NCBI RefSeq assembly: GCF_003201775.1
Contig: NZ_QJJZ01000016.1
Span: 40,631-104,630 of the forward strand
Length of the DNA stretch: 64,000 bases
Source: Arenibacter sp. ARW7G5Y1
GTDB lineage: Bacteria > Bacteroidota > Bacteroidia > Flavobacteriales > Flavobacteriaceae
Reading direction: 5' to 3'
Of the stretch, positions 20,179-30,240 are shown piece after piece. A program made the position numbers and the translations under genes. Each line of letters begins with the position of its first letter. The stretch's first letter is position 1. The notes beneath the pieces are model-generated. The model made no database searches, was not told the DNA's origin, and saw only the letters and a program-made list of their open reading frames with translations.

Positions 20179-22275
20179 ATGAAAAGAATTACAAGTTTCT
20201 ATCTATTGGCAATCTCCATTTTACTCCTCTCTTGTTCCCAAAAAAACAATAAGTTGGGCGACTTTAAATTGCTGCCACAACCTCAAGAATTTGAAGTGTC
20301 CGGTGTTAGTTCAATTTCCCACGATGGCATCCTCAAATTAAAAGCAGAAAACGGGGAAGCAACACCTGTAATCAACAAGGATATTTTAATGCTTGGAGCA
20401 GGAGGTAAATATACTTTGATCTACGGGATAGATGACAATCTTGATACTCCTGCCGAAGGTTACACCCTGTCTATTTCCGAGGAACAGATCCATATAAAGG
20501 CTAAGGATGAGACCGGATTGTTCTATGCCTTCAAAACCCTGGAACAATTGATGGTGGATGCTAAGGACCAGAAGGTGAACCTGCCACTGTGCCAATTAAA
20601 GGATTACCCCCTTTTAGCCTACCGTTCCATACACCTGGATGTAAAACACCATTTGGAAAAAACAGAATACTATTATGAATTGATGGATAAGTTAGCCAGC
20701 TACAAGATCAACGGTATTATTTTGGAAGTTGAGGACAAATTGAAATTTAAACGCCAACCTATAGTTGCTTCCGAAGATGCCTTGAGTATTGAGGAATGGA
20801 GAAAGATCAGTGATTACGCCAAGGACCGCCATATAGAAATCAGTCCATTGGTACAGGGTTTGGGACATGCCTCCTTTATTCTAAAGCACCCCGAATACAA
20901 GGAGTTAAGAGATAGTCCGGAAAGCGATTGGGCCTTTAATCCACTGGATCCCAAAACTTACGAAGTACAATTTGACCTTTATTTGGACGCAATGGAGGCT
21001 TTTCCTTACGGAAGATACCTGCATGTTGGAGGAGACGAGGTACACACTACTGGACGGGGCAGTAAGGAATCTCCTTTAAAACTACAGTTGATGTGGTTGG
21101 ACAAAGTGTCCAAATTTGCTGAAGAACACGGAAAAACCCCTATTTTTTGGGATGATATGCCTCTAAAACAGGCCGATGTCTACGACCCCATGTTCAAAAA
21201 GGAAATGACACAGGAAGAAGTGGATCAGGTTTGGAAGGATAACGAGCACAAGTTATTGGAGTTTCTGGATATCTTCCCTAAGAATTGCATCTATATGCGA
21301 TGGAACTATAGTTCACCACAAGCCTTGGGGAACATCAAGGCCATGCAATGGTTTACAGACCATGGCATGGAGGTTATGGGTGCCACGGCGGGGCAAACCA
21401 GGTGGGTTTTAATGCCTCAGGAAGAAAGTAATATGGAAAACATCCGATCTTTTGCGGTTAGCTCCATAGACAGTGGTCTAAACGGATTGTTATTAACCTT
21501 ATGGGATGATGATTCACCGCATTTTGAATTGTACATGAGAGGTATCCTGGCCTTCGCTGAATATGCTTGGATAGGTGACAAACGAAATAAGGAGGAAATA
21601 AAATCGGCTTTTAGACAAAGGGAATATGGTTACACCATGGCCGATACCAATAAGGCTTTTATCACTGAACTTGAATCCCCAGTGGCCTTTTGGAAAAATG
21701 CACTACTTAAAAAGAACCAACGCAATTACCTTCCTAAGATGGAAGACCCCTTGAAAGAGGCCGTTATCGAATTCCCCAACAAAGAAAATATTGGGGCATG
21801 GAGCAAGGCCCAGGAGGAACGATTAAAGACTGCCGCCCAAACTTTATCCCTAACCGATAGTATAGCTAAAAAAATAGAGGATGCCCGTGCCCTAGCCTTG
21901 AGAAACGATTACAACCTACAAGTATATGCACAGGTAAACAAACTGGTAGGCTTTAGTCCAAAAATATTGCTGGCCCTACAAGATTACGATATGGCGCAAA
22001 GTAGGGAAGACATCATAGCCACCGCTTCAAAACTAAAGCAATTGGAGTCGGAATTTGATAGCCTTAGAAAGGAATTGGAAGTGGTATATGGCAAAACCCG
22101 TAAATTGAACAAACCGGATAGTTATATTTTAGACCAGGACCATCATGTGCATTTGGCAAATCAATCCTTAAATTTCGATTGGCAATTCTATGCAGAAATA
22201 CTCTTCTTTAAAAAGTTGAACCAAGAACTTGAAAAGGAGATTTACATGGAGAATGCAGATTCCCTAAAAAAATAA
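20179..22275 (+). CDS. Glycoside hydrolase family 20 lipoprotein (beta-N-acetylhexosaminidase)
   Basis: The 698-aa product starts with a lipoprotein signal (ISILLLSCSQKNN). A GH20b-like N-terminal domain is followed by the TIM barrel, with the catalytic Asp-Glu pair in RYLHVGGDEVHTTG near residue 287. Upstream lies SYKINGIILEVEDKLKFKR and downstream FWDDMPLK and LLLTLWDDDSPHFEL. It should remove terminal N-acetylhexosamine residues, for example from chitin or peptidoglycan fragments. The residues after the Cys (SQKNN) lack the acidic pattern linked to surface export in Bacteroidota, so a periplasmic position is more likely. The C-terminal helical region (residues 550-698) is of unknown role. 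Confidence 0.88.
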   Translation: MKRITSFYLLAISILLLSCSQKNNKLGDFKLLPQPQEFEVSGVSSISHDGILKLKAENGEATPVINKDILMLGAGGKYTLIYGIDDNLDTPAEGYTLSISEEQIHIKAKDETGLFYAFKTLEQLMVDAKDQKVNLPLCQLKDYPLLAYRSIHLDVKHHLEKTEYYYELMDKLASYKINGIILEVEDKLKFKRQPIVASEDALSIEEWRKISDYAKDRHIEISPLVQGLGHASFILKHPEYKELRDSPESDWAFNPLDPKTYEVQFDLYLDAMEAFPYGRYLHVGGDEVHTTGRGSKESPLKLQLMWLDKVSKFAEEHGKTPIFWDDMPLKQADVYDPMFKKEMTQEEVDQVWKDNEHKLLEFLDIFPKNCIYMRWNYSSPQALGNIKAMQWFTDHGMEVMGATAGQTRWVLMPQEESNMENIRSFAVSSIDSGLNGLLLTLWDDDSPHFELYMRGILAFAEYAWIGDKRNKEEIKSAFRQREYGYTMADTNKAFITELESPVAFWKNALLKKNQRNYLPKMEDPLKEAVIEFPNKENIGAWSKAQEERLKTAAQTLSLTDSIAKKIEDARALALRNDYNLQVYAQVNKLVGFSPKILLALQDYDMAQSREDIIATASKLKQLESEFDSLRKELEVVYGKTRKLNKPDSYILDQDHHVHLANQSLNFDWQFYAEILFFKKLNQELEKEIYMENADSLKK

Positions 22276-22405
22276 TTTTCCGCCAATATTTACTTCTGTA
22301 AAAAAAGGGGTGAAATATCTTGCGCCGATGTTAACAATAATAAGCGTTTAATTAAGTATATTTCGCCTCTAAATCCAATTTGGTAATCGGACTTAAGGAG
22401 CGTAT

Positions 22406-23140
22406 ATGAAAGAGAAGGAAGCCACCCGAATAAACAAGTTTTTAAGTGAAATGGGATATTGTTCACGTAGGGCCGCGGACAAACTTATTGAGCAGGGACG
22501 GGTAACCATTAATGGAAAAGTTCCTGAAATGGGCACCAAGATCACTACGGACGACGAGGTACGTGTAGATGGGGAACTTATTTCCGAACCACAAGAAAAG
22601 CCCGTATACATTGCCTTTAACAAACCTATTGGTATTGTCTGTACTACCGATACCAGGGTGGAGAAGGACAATATTATCGACTATATAAATTACCCAAGCA
22701 GAATATTCCCAATTGGAAGATTGGATAAACCTAGTGAAGGCTTAATTCTATTGACCAATGACGGGGATATAGTCAATAAAATTTTAAGGGCGAGAAACAA
22801 TCACCAGAAAGAATATATAGTTACCGTAGATAGGCCCATCACCAAAGCTTTCCTTGAAAAAATGGCCAATGGGGTCCCTATCTTGGACAGGGTAACCCGA
22901 AAATGTGAAATTGAGGAAATTGGAAAGTTTCAGTTCCGGATTATTCTAACACAGGGCCTTAACCGCCAGATACGGCGCATGTGCGAGTATCTTGGATATA
23001 ATGTAACAGCCTTAAAACGGATTAGGATCATGAATATTCAATTGGACGTTCCGGTTGGCAAATGGCGATATCTAACCGAAAAGGAATTGGGTGAAATCAA
23101 TGAAATGATTTCCGACTCCACAAAGACCCATCACAAGTAA
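22406..23140 (+). CDS. rluF: 23S rRNA pseudouridine(2604) synthase RluF
   Basis: The 244-aa protein has an N-terminal S4 RNA-binding domain (TRINKFLSEMGYCSRRAADK) and the RsuA/RluF-type catalytic domain, with GRLDKPSEGLILLTNDGD holding the catalytic Asp near residue 108. It ends with RQIRRMCEYLGYNVTALKR. RluF modifies U2604 of 23S rRNA in E. coli; other RsuA-family members have different targets, so the exact site is inferred. The next gene (GNAT-nitrilase) begins 37 bases later, so the two are probably co-transcribed. Confidence 0.88.
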   Translation: MKEKEATRINKFLSEMGYCSRRAADKLIEQGRVTINGKVPEMGTKITTDDEVRVDGELISEPQEKPVYIAFNKPIGIVCTTDTRVEKDNIIDYINYPSRIFPIGRLDKPSEGLILLTNDGDIVNKILRARNNHQKEYIVTVDRPITKAFLEKMANGVPILDRVTRKCEIEEIGKFQFRIILTQGLNRQIRRMCEYLGYNVTALKRIRIMNIQLDVPVGKWRYLTEKELGEINEMISDSTKTHHK

Positions 23141-23177
23141 ACATAAAAACAACCACCCCTAATTTAATTTTAATAAC

Positions 23178-24713
23178 ATGGCTATGAAGATGGAAGAAAT
23201 AGAAAATATTGAGTTATTGTACTTGAGTGCGGACGACTACCAAGAGCTTAAAACAGCCATGATAGAATCTTACACCACTATGCCGGAATCTTACTGGCGG
23301 GAGCATCAAATAGACAATTTAATATCCAAATTTCCAGAGGGACAGGTGGTCATAAAAGTTAATGGCCATATTGCAGGCTGCGCGTTGTCCATTATTCTGG
23401 ATTACGACAAATTTGAGGATAAGCACACCTACCAACAAATAACCGGAAATTACACTTTTAACACCCATTCCCCGGATGGGGATATACTTTATGGGATAGA
23501 TGTATTTATAAAACCTGAATACAGGGGCATGCGTTTGGGCAGAAGGTTGTACGACTACAGAAAAGACCTTTGTGAACGCCTAAACCTAAAAGGGGTTGCC
23601 TTTGGCGGTAGGATTCCCAATTACCACAAATACATGGATAATTTATCCCCAAAGGAGTATATAGAGAAAGTAAAGCGTAAGGAAATAAACGACCCTGTTC
23701 TTAATTTTCAGATTTCCAACGATTTCCATCCCAGTAAAATTCTAAAAAACTATTTGGATGGTGATTCGGCCTCCAACGACTACGCCGTGCTTTTGGAATG
23801 GGACAACATATACTATGAAAAGAAGAACAAAAAGGCTAGTGTCGTAAAAAAGGTGGTACGGGTCGGACTCATACAATGGCAAATGAGACCCTATAAAAAT
23901 TTGGATGATGTATTACAACAAGCAGAGTATTTTATAGATGCGGTTTCGGGTTATCGCTCAGACTTTGCCCTGTTCCCCGAATTCTTTAATGCTCCCTTAA
24001 TGGCAGAGAACAATCATTTGTCCGAATCCGCTGCCATCCGGGAATTGGCAAAGCATACCTCCACCATTGTCCAACGATTTTCGGAACTGGCCATTTCCTA
24101 CAATATCAATATCATATCAGGGAGTATGCCAGAAATAAAGGATGAAAGTCTTTACAATGTTGGGTATATCTGCAAAAGGGACGGTACCAAGGAGCGATAT
24201 GAAAAGCTCCATGTAACCCCGGATGAGGCTAAAGTATGGGGCATGCAGGGAGGTAACGAACTAAAGGTATTTGACACGGATTGCGGAAAGATAGGTGTCT
24301 TGATCTGCTACGACTCCGAATTTCCGGAATTAAGTAGATTATTGGCAGACGAAGGAATGGATATTTTATTTGTCCCCTACCTTACCGATACGCAAAATGG
24401 CTTTTCCAGGGTACGGAATTGCGCCCAGGCAAGAGCCATTGAAAATGAGTGTTATGTGGCCATTGCAGGAAGTGTGGGCAACTTGCCCAAAGTTCACAAT
24501 ATGGATATACAATATGCCCAATCCATGGTGTTCACCCCCTGCGACTTTGCTTTCCCTGCCAATGGGATAAAGGCCGAAGCCACACCAAACACGGAAATGA
24601 TACTTATTGTTGACCTGGATATAGATTTATTAAGGGAACTCAACCAATTTGGCAGCGTTAGAAATCTAAAAGATAGAAGAAAGGACATTTTTGAGGTGCG
24701 CAGAAAGAACTAA
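23178..24713 (+). CDS. GNAT acetyltransferase fused to carbon-nitrogen hydrolase
   Basis: The 511-aa protein joins two enzymes. Residues 1-210 form a GNAT domain with the acetyl-CoA loop PEYRGMRLGRRLYD. Residues 230-511 form a nitrilase-superfamily domain with the triad Glu (ALFPEFFNAPLM, near 266), Lys (YEKLHVTPDE, near 341) and Cys (GVLICYDSEFPE, near 376). This fusion is a known architecture across bacteria, but its substrate is not established. The pairing suggests acetylation and amide hydrolysis on related amines. No signal peptide. It lies 37 bases after rluF. The first two residues before MKMEEIENIEL are uncertain, as a second ATG lies six bases on. Confidence 0.88.
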   Translation: MAMKMEEIENIELLYLSADDYQELKTAMIESYTTMPESYWREHQIDNLISKFPEGQVVIKVNGHIAGCALSIILDYDKFEDKHTYQQITGNYTFNTHSPDGDILYGIDVFIKPEYRGMRLGRRLYDYRKDLCERLNLKGVAFGGRIPNYHKYMDNLSPKEYIEKVKRKEINDPVLNFQISNDFHPSKILKNYLDGDSASNDYAVLLEWDNIYYEKKNKKASVVKKVVRVGLIQWQMRPYKNLDDVLQQAEYFIDAVSGYRSDFALFPEFFNAPLMAENNHLSESAAIRELAKHTSTIVQRFSELAISYNINIISGSMPEIKDESLYNVGYICKRDGTKERYEKLHVTPDEAKVWGMQGGNELKVFDTDCGKIGVLICYDSEFPELSRLLADEGMDILFVPYLTDTQNGFSRVRNCAQARAIENECYVAIAGSVGNLPKVHNMDIQYAQSMVFTPCDFAFPANGIKAEATPNTEMILIVDLDIDLLRELNQFGSVRNLKDRRKDIFEVRRKN

Positions 24714-25172
24714 AACATGACCCCCACATAAAAGACCTTAAAGTATGCCGATCAACACATAGGGGCCAGGTACCTACTACGGCCAAATTGTGCTGGGATA
24801 ATCATTAGGGCGAAGGCTCTTTCAATAGGTTGGTTGATTTAATTCTTGTCTCCCAAAAGCAACAATGCAAGCAAATTTGCCATGTACCTACACCGATTTC
24901 CCCCACAAAAATTGGCTTTAAATGCACCGCTAACTCTGTGGGCGTGTAAGACCAAACTCCAAAAGAAAGGGTTCAACACCTAGGGCCAACTAAAATTTAA
25001 ACAAAATTTTCATAGGGTATTTCATTAAAAATCACTAACTTAGAAAGACGTATCGTTCATTGATATAAGTAATAGGCACATAGCTTGTATTTACCTTTGC
25101 CAACCTACACCAACTACTATTTAAATTTATTGCGATTACCTCTGAACGACCTGTACCATAAAATTTAAACAG
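24714..25172. other. Intergenic spacer, no gene seen
   Basis: About 460 bases between the GNAT-nitrilase and the next plus-strand gene. No frame of useful length, no strong hairpin and no RNA gene was recognised. The right half becomes AT-rich, as expected for a promoter region. Confidence 0.5.
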
Positions 25173-26510
25173 ATGAAACTCAAAAAAAATCCCATTGTAA
25201 AAACACCCCTTATAGCTGCAATATCAATTTTATTGTTCTTTGGGGCAATGCCCTCCGTTTCGGCGGCCTTCCCGTACCAAGATACACAGGAGCAGGAAAG
25301 TTCCTTTAACCAATACCAAGGTAAAATTATTGATAGTGAAACCAAACATCCATTGGTCTTTGCCACCCTTTCCATTGAAAACACGAACATTAGTACCGTC
25401 AGTAATACCGAAGGTTATTTTTCATTAAAAGTTCCCAAAGATATTAGCGAGGGACAGGTTATCGTTTCCTTTTTAGGATATAGGACCAAAACAATACCCT
25501 TAAGCCAGTTGAAGGAAAATAAAAATGAAATTGCCCTGGATGTAAGCTTCACGGAATTGTCAGAAGTAAGCCTTGCCGTACCGAAAGACGCAAAGGCCCT
25601 GGTTAAGGAGACCTTGCTCCGAAGAGGTGACAATTATTTTGACGACCCCACCTTAATGACTGCCTTTTACAGGGAAACCATTAAAAAAAGAAGGAAAAAT
25701 GTATCCCTCTCAGAAGCCGTTGTCAATATTTACAAATCTCCCTACAATTCCGATCGTAAGGATGCATTACAACTGTACAAGGCCAGAAAAAGTACAGATT
25801 ATGACAAATTGGATACCTTGGCCATTAAACTTCAAGGAGGACCTTTCAATACCCTCTTTGTGGATATGATCAAATACCCGCAATATATCTTTACGGAAGA
25901 CACATTTGATGATTACAACTTTAGCTTTGAAAATTCCACCAAAGTCAACGACATACTTATCTTCGTTATAAATTTTAAACAAAAGGAATCTATCACAGAC
26001 CCCTTATACCAAGGTAAATTGTACATAGATGCCGATAAAAAAATTCTTACCAGCGCCATTTATTCCCTAAACATTACGGATAGGGAAAAGGCTGCCAAAA
26101 TGTTCGTTCGTAAAAAGCCTGCCCATGCCAATGTTTGGCCAACGGATATTGCCTACCGTGTGGATTACAGGGAAAAAAACGGAAAATGGTATTACGGATA
26201 CAGCAACGTTCTATTGGAATTCAAGATAAATTGGGACGATCGACTTTTCAATTCGATTTATAGCATGACCTGTGAAATGGCCATTACCGACTGGGAGAAG
26301 AACACCACAGGTGAATCGCCCAAATATAAGGACCGGATTAAATCTTCCATAATTTTGGAGGACGAGGCCATTGGATTTTCAGATCCAGATTTTTGGGGGG
26401 AATACAATATCATCGAACCTGAAAAATCCATAGAATCCGCTATCAGGAAAATACAGAGACAACTAAGAAGGTCCAAGTCCAAAGAAGACTCCTCCTCCTT
26501 GGGCATGTAA
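25173..26510 (+). CDS. Secreted protein with carboxypeptidase-regulatory-like domain
   Basis: The 445-aa product has a signal sequence (LIAAISILLFFGAMPSVSAA) and, at about residues 48-130, a CarboxypepD_reg-like beta-sandwich (YQGKIIDSETKHPLVFATLS, then VIVSFLGYRTKTIPL). The remaining 300 residues contain YREKNGKWYYGYSNV and similar strands found in Bacteroidota envelope proteins with this domain. There is no TonB-dependent barrel long enough to call it a SusC-type receptor. Role unknown; probably outer membrane or periplasmic. A solid intrinsic terminator follows at 26529-26560. Confidence 0.75.
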   Translation: MKLKKNPIVKTPLIAAISILLFFGAMPSVSAAFPYQDTQEQESSFNQYQGKIIDSETKHPLVFATLSIENTNISTVSNTEGYFSLKVPKDISEGQVIVSFLGYRTKTIPLSQLKENKNEIALDVSFTELSEVSLAVPKDAKALVKETLLRRGDNYFDDPTLMTAFYRETIKKRRKNVSLSEAVVNIYKSPYNSDRKDALQLYKARKSTDYDKLDTLAIKLQGGPFNTLFVDMIKYPQYIFTEDTFDDYNFSFENSTKVNDILIFVINFKQKESITDPLYQGKLYIDADKKILTSAIYSLNITDREKAAKMFVRKKPAHANVWPTDIAYRVDYREKNGKWYYGYSNVLLEFKINWDDRLFNSIYSMTCEMAITDWEKNTTGESPKYKDRIKSSIILEDEAIGFSDPDFWGEYNIIEPEKSIESAIRKIQRQLRRSKSKEDSSSLGM

Positions 26511-26528
26511 TTTTTTTATTTGAACAAT

Positions 26529-26560
26529 AAAGTCCGTCAGGTTATTGGCGGACTTTTTTA
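26529..26560 (+). terminator. Intrinsic terminator
   Basis: AAAGTCCG pairs with CGGACTTT across a twelve-base spacer and is followed by a T run. It lies about 20 bases after the stop of the carboxypeptidase-regulatory-domain gene. Confidence 0.8.
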
Positions 26561-26600
26561 TGCGATTATTTATATCTTTAGGTGTCATAAAATATGATTA

Positions 26601-27659
26601 ATGAAAAAAAGGAGACAGTTCTTTAAAACGGCCCTCGGGGCCGGGATAGCAACCATGGTGCCTGCAACAATATTTGCCAATCCTCTTGAAAAACAATCGC
26701 CCCCCACAAACCTAAAGCCCAGAGCATTGAAAAAGGGGGATACTATTGGACTTATTGCCCCTGGTTATGCCATAAAACCCGAAGTTTTGGTGGAGGCCAA
26801 AGCAACTTTGGAAAAAATGGGATTTAAACCTTTCCATACGGATCGCATACATGGAAACCATGGCTACTTTAGCAACACGGATAGGGAAAGGGTAGCAGAT
26901 CTCAACGAAATGTTTGCCAATAAAAAGGTAGATGGAATACTTTGCGCACGTGGCGGATACGGATGTACCAGGATTATGCATTTAATCGATTATGAATTAA
27001 TTGGCAAGAACCCCAAAGCTTTAATTGGTTTTAGCGACATAACGGCCCTTTTAAATGGTATACATCAAGAAACAGGACTTATCACGTTTCACGGGCCCGT
27101 TGGCAGCACCCTTAACGACCCCTATAGTATTGAGCAACTGCAAAATGTGGTAATGAAATCCGAAGATTTGCCACCCATTATTAACAATGTAAAAATATCA
27201 GATCTTGAAGAATATAGCAAGCCCGAATATGACAGGTATTGCATTCATCCAGGTATTGTAACGGGAAAATTGGTTGGGGGTAGTTTAACCTTGGTAAATG
27301 CCCTCATAGGTACTCCCCATGAAATTGATTTTACAGACGCCATAGTCTTTCTTGAAGATATTGAAGAAGCTCCCTATCGCGTAGACAGGATGCTGACCCA
27401 ATTAATGCAGGGCAAGACCTTTAATAAGGCGGCAGGAATAGCCTTGGGCGTATTTAAAGGCTGCGATAGTGTTCCCAATCCCAAATCATTTACGCTTAGG
27501 GAAGTTATATTGGACAGAATTAAACCCTTGGGAATACCTGCCGTATATGGCATGACCTTTGGCCATATAGAAAATAATTTTACACTCCCCATAGGAATTA
27601 ATGCAAAATTGGATACCGGGAAAATGACATTACAACTATTGGAAAAGGCGGTCCGATAA
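26601..27659 (+). CDS. S66 family LD-carboxypeptidase, Tat-exported
   Basis: The 352-aa protein begins with a twin-arginine signal (KKRRQFFKTALGAGI) and continues as an S66 peptidase. The motifs are GDTIGLIAPGYAI, DGILCARGGYGCTRIMH, then LIGFSDITALL with the nucleophile Ser near residue 144. FLEDIEEAPYRVDRML and a His in TFGHIENNFTLPIG complete the likely Ser-Glu-His triad. S66 enzymes remove the terminal D-Ala of tetrapeptide stems during murein recycling; classic LdcA is cytoplasmic, so Tat export suggests a periplasmic variant. With the gene at 7124 this is one of two likely Tat substrates near the tatC pair. Confidence 0.88.
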   Translation: MKKRRQFFKTALGAGIATMVPATIFANPLEKQSPPTNLKPRALKKGDTIGLIAPGYAIKPEVLVEAKATLEKMGFKPFHTDRIHGNHGYFSNTDRERVADLNEMFANKKVDGILCARGGYGCTRIMHLIDYELIGKNPKALIGFSDITALLNGIHQETGLITFHGPVGSTLNDPYSIEQLQNVVMKSEDLPPIINNVKISDLEEYSKPEYDRYCIHPGIVTGKLVGGSLTLVNALIGTPHEIDFTDAIVFLEDIEEAPYRVDRMLTQLMQGKTFNKAAGIALGVFKGCDSVPNPKSFTLREVILDRIKPLGIPAVYGMTFGHIENNFTLPIGINAKLDTGKMTLQLLEKAVR

Positions 27660-27751
27660 ATATTAACCCCACAGATTACCCAACTGGAAATATTCCATAA
27701 AGCTAAATACCTCAAAAAACTAAGGAAAACATCTTAGGCCTGGCTGCTTCT

Positions 27752-27820
27752 AAGTAAACTACCTCGGGGCAAGCCTGCGAGGCATTCGTAGGAAACGAAC
27801 TTTAATTTTCGAGGCAAGCC
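27752..27820 (+). repeat. Interspersed hairpin repeat, copy B (short form)
   Basis: Nearly identical to the first 69 bases of copy C (60051-60155) from AAGTAAACTACC to CGAGGCAAGCC, but without the GGGTATTATACCC tail. It lies between two convergent genes (S66 peptidase and recQ). Confidence 0.85.
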
Positions 27821-27828
27821 ATCATTGG

Positions 27829-30045
27829 TTAGTTGGCCACCTCACTAATAAACTTCAGTCTGTACAACCTAAGTTCCTCATCCTCATATTCCCCATCAAA
27901 TTCCTTTAAGGCCACTTCAAGATCGTCCGTATTGGCGTCCAAGAAATAATCGTGGATTTCCTCTTGCTGGTCCTCATCCAAAATCTCATCTATCCAGTAG
28001 GCGATATTTAATTTGGTACCACTAAAGACAATTTGTTCCATCTCCTTGATCAATTCGTTCAATTCCAGCCCCTTGGCCGAAGCAATATCATCCAACGGCA
28101 ATTTTCTATCTACGTTTTGAATGATATAAAGCTTAAGGGAGGAATTGGCACCTGTACTTTTAACGATCAGATCATCGGGTCTTAAAATGTTGTTATCCTG
28201 AACATAGGCGGCAATTTGATCAACAAAGGGCTTCCCGTATTTTTTTGCCTTCCCTTCCCCAACGCCATAGATATTGACCAATTCATCCAAGGATATTGGA
28301 TATTTAAGCGCCATATCGTCCAGGGACGGATCTTGAAATACAACAAATGGCGGAACCCCCAATTTATGGGCTTCCTTTTTTCTCAAATCTTTTAGAATCT
28401 TCAATAAATTATTATCTGCTACCCCTCCTGAAGATTTGGCGGCACTTACAATAGCATCATCGGTCTCTTTGTTGTAAACATGATCCATTGTCATCATAAA
28501 TGATGTTGGATTCTCTACAAACTCTTTCCCTAGCGGGGTTACATGCAAAATTCCGTATTGTTCAATTTCCTTTCTAAGCAAACCAGCAACCAAGGTCTGC
28601 CGGATCAAAGCCATCCAATAGCCTTTATCCTTATCTTTTCCAATACCAAAGAATTCCTTTTCATCGGTCTTGTGAGAGGATATCAAAGCATTGACCTTCC
28701 CTATCAAGGCCCTAACCACCTCTTTGGACTTGAATTTTTCACTGGTGCCCATAACCACTTTTATGAGCTTAACCACGTCGGCCTTCGCCTCCTGTTTTTC
28801 CTTGGGATTCCTAGTATTGTCGTCCATTTCGGCACCCTCACCGTTTACCTCGTCAAATTCCTCCCCAAAATAATGCAGAATAAATTTTCTTCGTGACATT
28901 GAAGTTTCGGCATAACCTACTATTTCCTGTAGCAGGGCGTTTCCGATCTCTTGTTCCGCCACAGGTTTACCGGACATAAATTTTTCCAGTTTTTCCACAT
29001 CCTTATAGGAGTAGAAAGCAAGGCAATGTCCTTCTCCCCCATCCCTACCGGCCCTACCGGTTTCCTGATAATAACTCTCTATACTCTTGGGGATATCGTG
29101 ATGGATTACAAAGCGCACATCGGGTTTATCGATTCCCATCCCGAATGCTATGGTGGCTACCACTACATCAACATCCTCCATAAGGAACATGTCTTGGTGC
29201 TTGGACCTGGTCTTACCATCCAATCCTGCATGATAGGGTACCGCACTAACTCCGTTCACTTGCAATACTTGGGCCAACTCTTCAACACGTTTCCTACTAA
29301 GACAATAGATAATGCCCGACTTACCAACATTTTGTTTTATAAAACGAATGATGTCACTATCAACATTTTGGGTTTTCGGCCTTACTTCATAATAAAGGTT
29401 GGGTCTATTGAAGCTTGCCTTGAACACCTTGGCATCCGTTATTCCCAAATTCTTAATGATATCTTCCTGTACTTTAGGAGTCGCGGTAGCAGTTAGGGCT
29501 ATTAAGGGAATATTATCCCCCAACCTGCCCACTATAGATTTAAGATTTCGGTACTCCGGCCTAAAATCGTGTCCCCATTCCGATATACAATGAGCCTCGT
29601 CCACCGCTACAAAAGATATCGTTTCGCCTTGTAAAAAATCCACATATTCCTCTTTGGTCAAGGATTCGGGAGCCACATATAAAAGCTTGGTTATCCCGCT
29701 GCTTACATCACTTTTCACCTGTTTGACCTCTGTCTTTGTCAAGGAGGAGTTCAAAACATGGGCCACTCCTATCTCGTTGGACACCCCCCTAATGGCATCT
29801 ACCTGATTTTTCATCAGGGCGATCAAGGGAGATACCACAATGGCCGTACCTTCCTGCATTAATGCCGGTAATTGGTAACAAAGTGATTTTCCACCACCTG
29901 TGGGCATTATTACAAAGGTATTTTTACCTTGTACAATATTCTTAACAACATTTTCTTGTAAACCTTTGAATTGGGAGAATCCAAAATATTTTTTTAGAGA
30001 GGCATGTAAATCAATCTCATTTATACCCATTCCGTACTTCACCAT
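27829..30045 (-). CDS. recQ: ATP-dependent DNA helicase RecQ
   Basis: RecQ unwinds DNA 3' to 5' in recombination and replication repair. The 738-aa product has Walker A in MPTGGGKSLCYQLPA, the DEAH box and aromatic loop in VAVDEAHCISEWGHDFRPEY, motif VI in YYQETGRAGRDG, an RQC winged-helix region and an HRDC domain near residues 540-620. An acidic C-terminal tail follows. In the RQC part the usual zinc cysteines are not obvious. The ATG at 30045 is one option; a second Met follows three residues later (MGINEIDL). It is transcribed away from kdsD across a 195-base shared control region. Confidence 0.94.
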   Translation of the reverse strand: MVKYGMGINEIDLHASLKKYFGFSQFKGLQENVVKNIVQGKNTFVIMPTGGGKSLCYQLPALMQEGTAIVVSPLIALMKNQVDAIRGVSNEIGVAHVLNSSLTKTEVKQVKSDVSSGITKLLYVAPESLTKEEYVDFLQGETISFVAVDEAHCISEWGHDFRPEYRNLKSIVGRLGDNIPLIALTATATPKVQEDIIKNLGITDAKVFKASFNRPNLYYEVRPKTQNVDSDIIRFIKQNVGKSGIIYCLSRKRVEELAQVLQVNGVSAVPYHAGLDGKTRSKHQDMFLMEDVDVVVATIAFGMGIDKPDVRFVIHHDIPKSIESYYQETGRAGRDGGEGHCLAFYSYKDVEKLEKFMSGKPVAEQEIGNALLQEIVGYAETSMSRRKFILHYFGEEFDEVNGEGAEMDDNTRNPKEKQEAKADVVKLIKVVMGTSEKFKSKEVVRALIGKVNALISSHKTDEKEFFGIGKDKDKGYWMALIRQTLVAGLLRKEIEQYGILHVTPLGKEFVENPTSFMMTMDHVYNKETDDAIVSAAKSSGGVADNNLLKILKDLRKKEAHKLGVPPFVVFQDPSLDDMALKYPISLDELVNIYGVGEGKAKKYGKPFVDQIAAYVQDNNILRPDDLIVKSTGANSSLKLYIIQNVDRKLPLDDIASAKGLELNELIKEMEQIVFSGTKLNIAYWIDEILDEDQQEEIHDYFLDANTDDLEVALKEFDGEYEDEELRLYRLKFISEVAN

Positions 30046-30160
30046 TATTAATATTATATATTGGCGCCAACGCCAAAAGTGAAATTCCTTAAGTTAAGGA
30101 ATTTTTGTCTTTTAAATAAGTATTTATTTGAAATATATTTGTTCAAATTTAAAATATTCT

Positions 30161-30185
30161 ATAAACTTAAGTTTATGTAATTTTG
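30161..30185. promoter_or_regulatory. 16-bp perfect palindrome plus -7-like box between recQ and kdsD
   Basis: ATAAACTTAAGTTTAT at 30161-30176 is a perfect palindrome. TAATTTTG at 30178-30185 fits the TAnnTTTG -7 element for kdsD, about 55 bases before the TTG start. An operator touching the -7 box would suit a repressor, but no binding protein is known. Confidence 0.4.
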
Positions 30186-30240
30186 TAAAATAAAGATAAG
30201 ACTTTCTTTTAGGAAAATCATCACATAATTTTAATTTACT

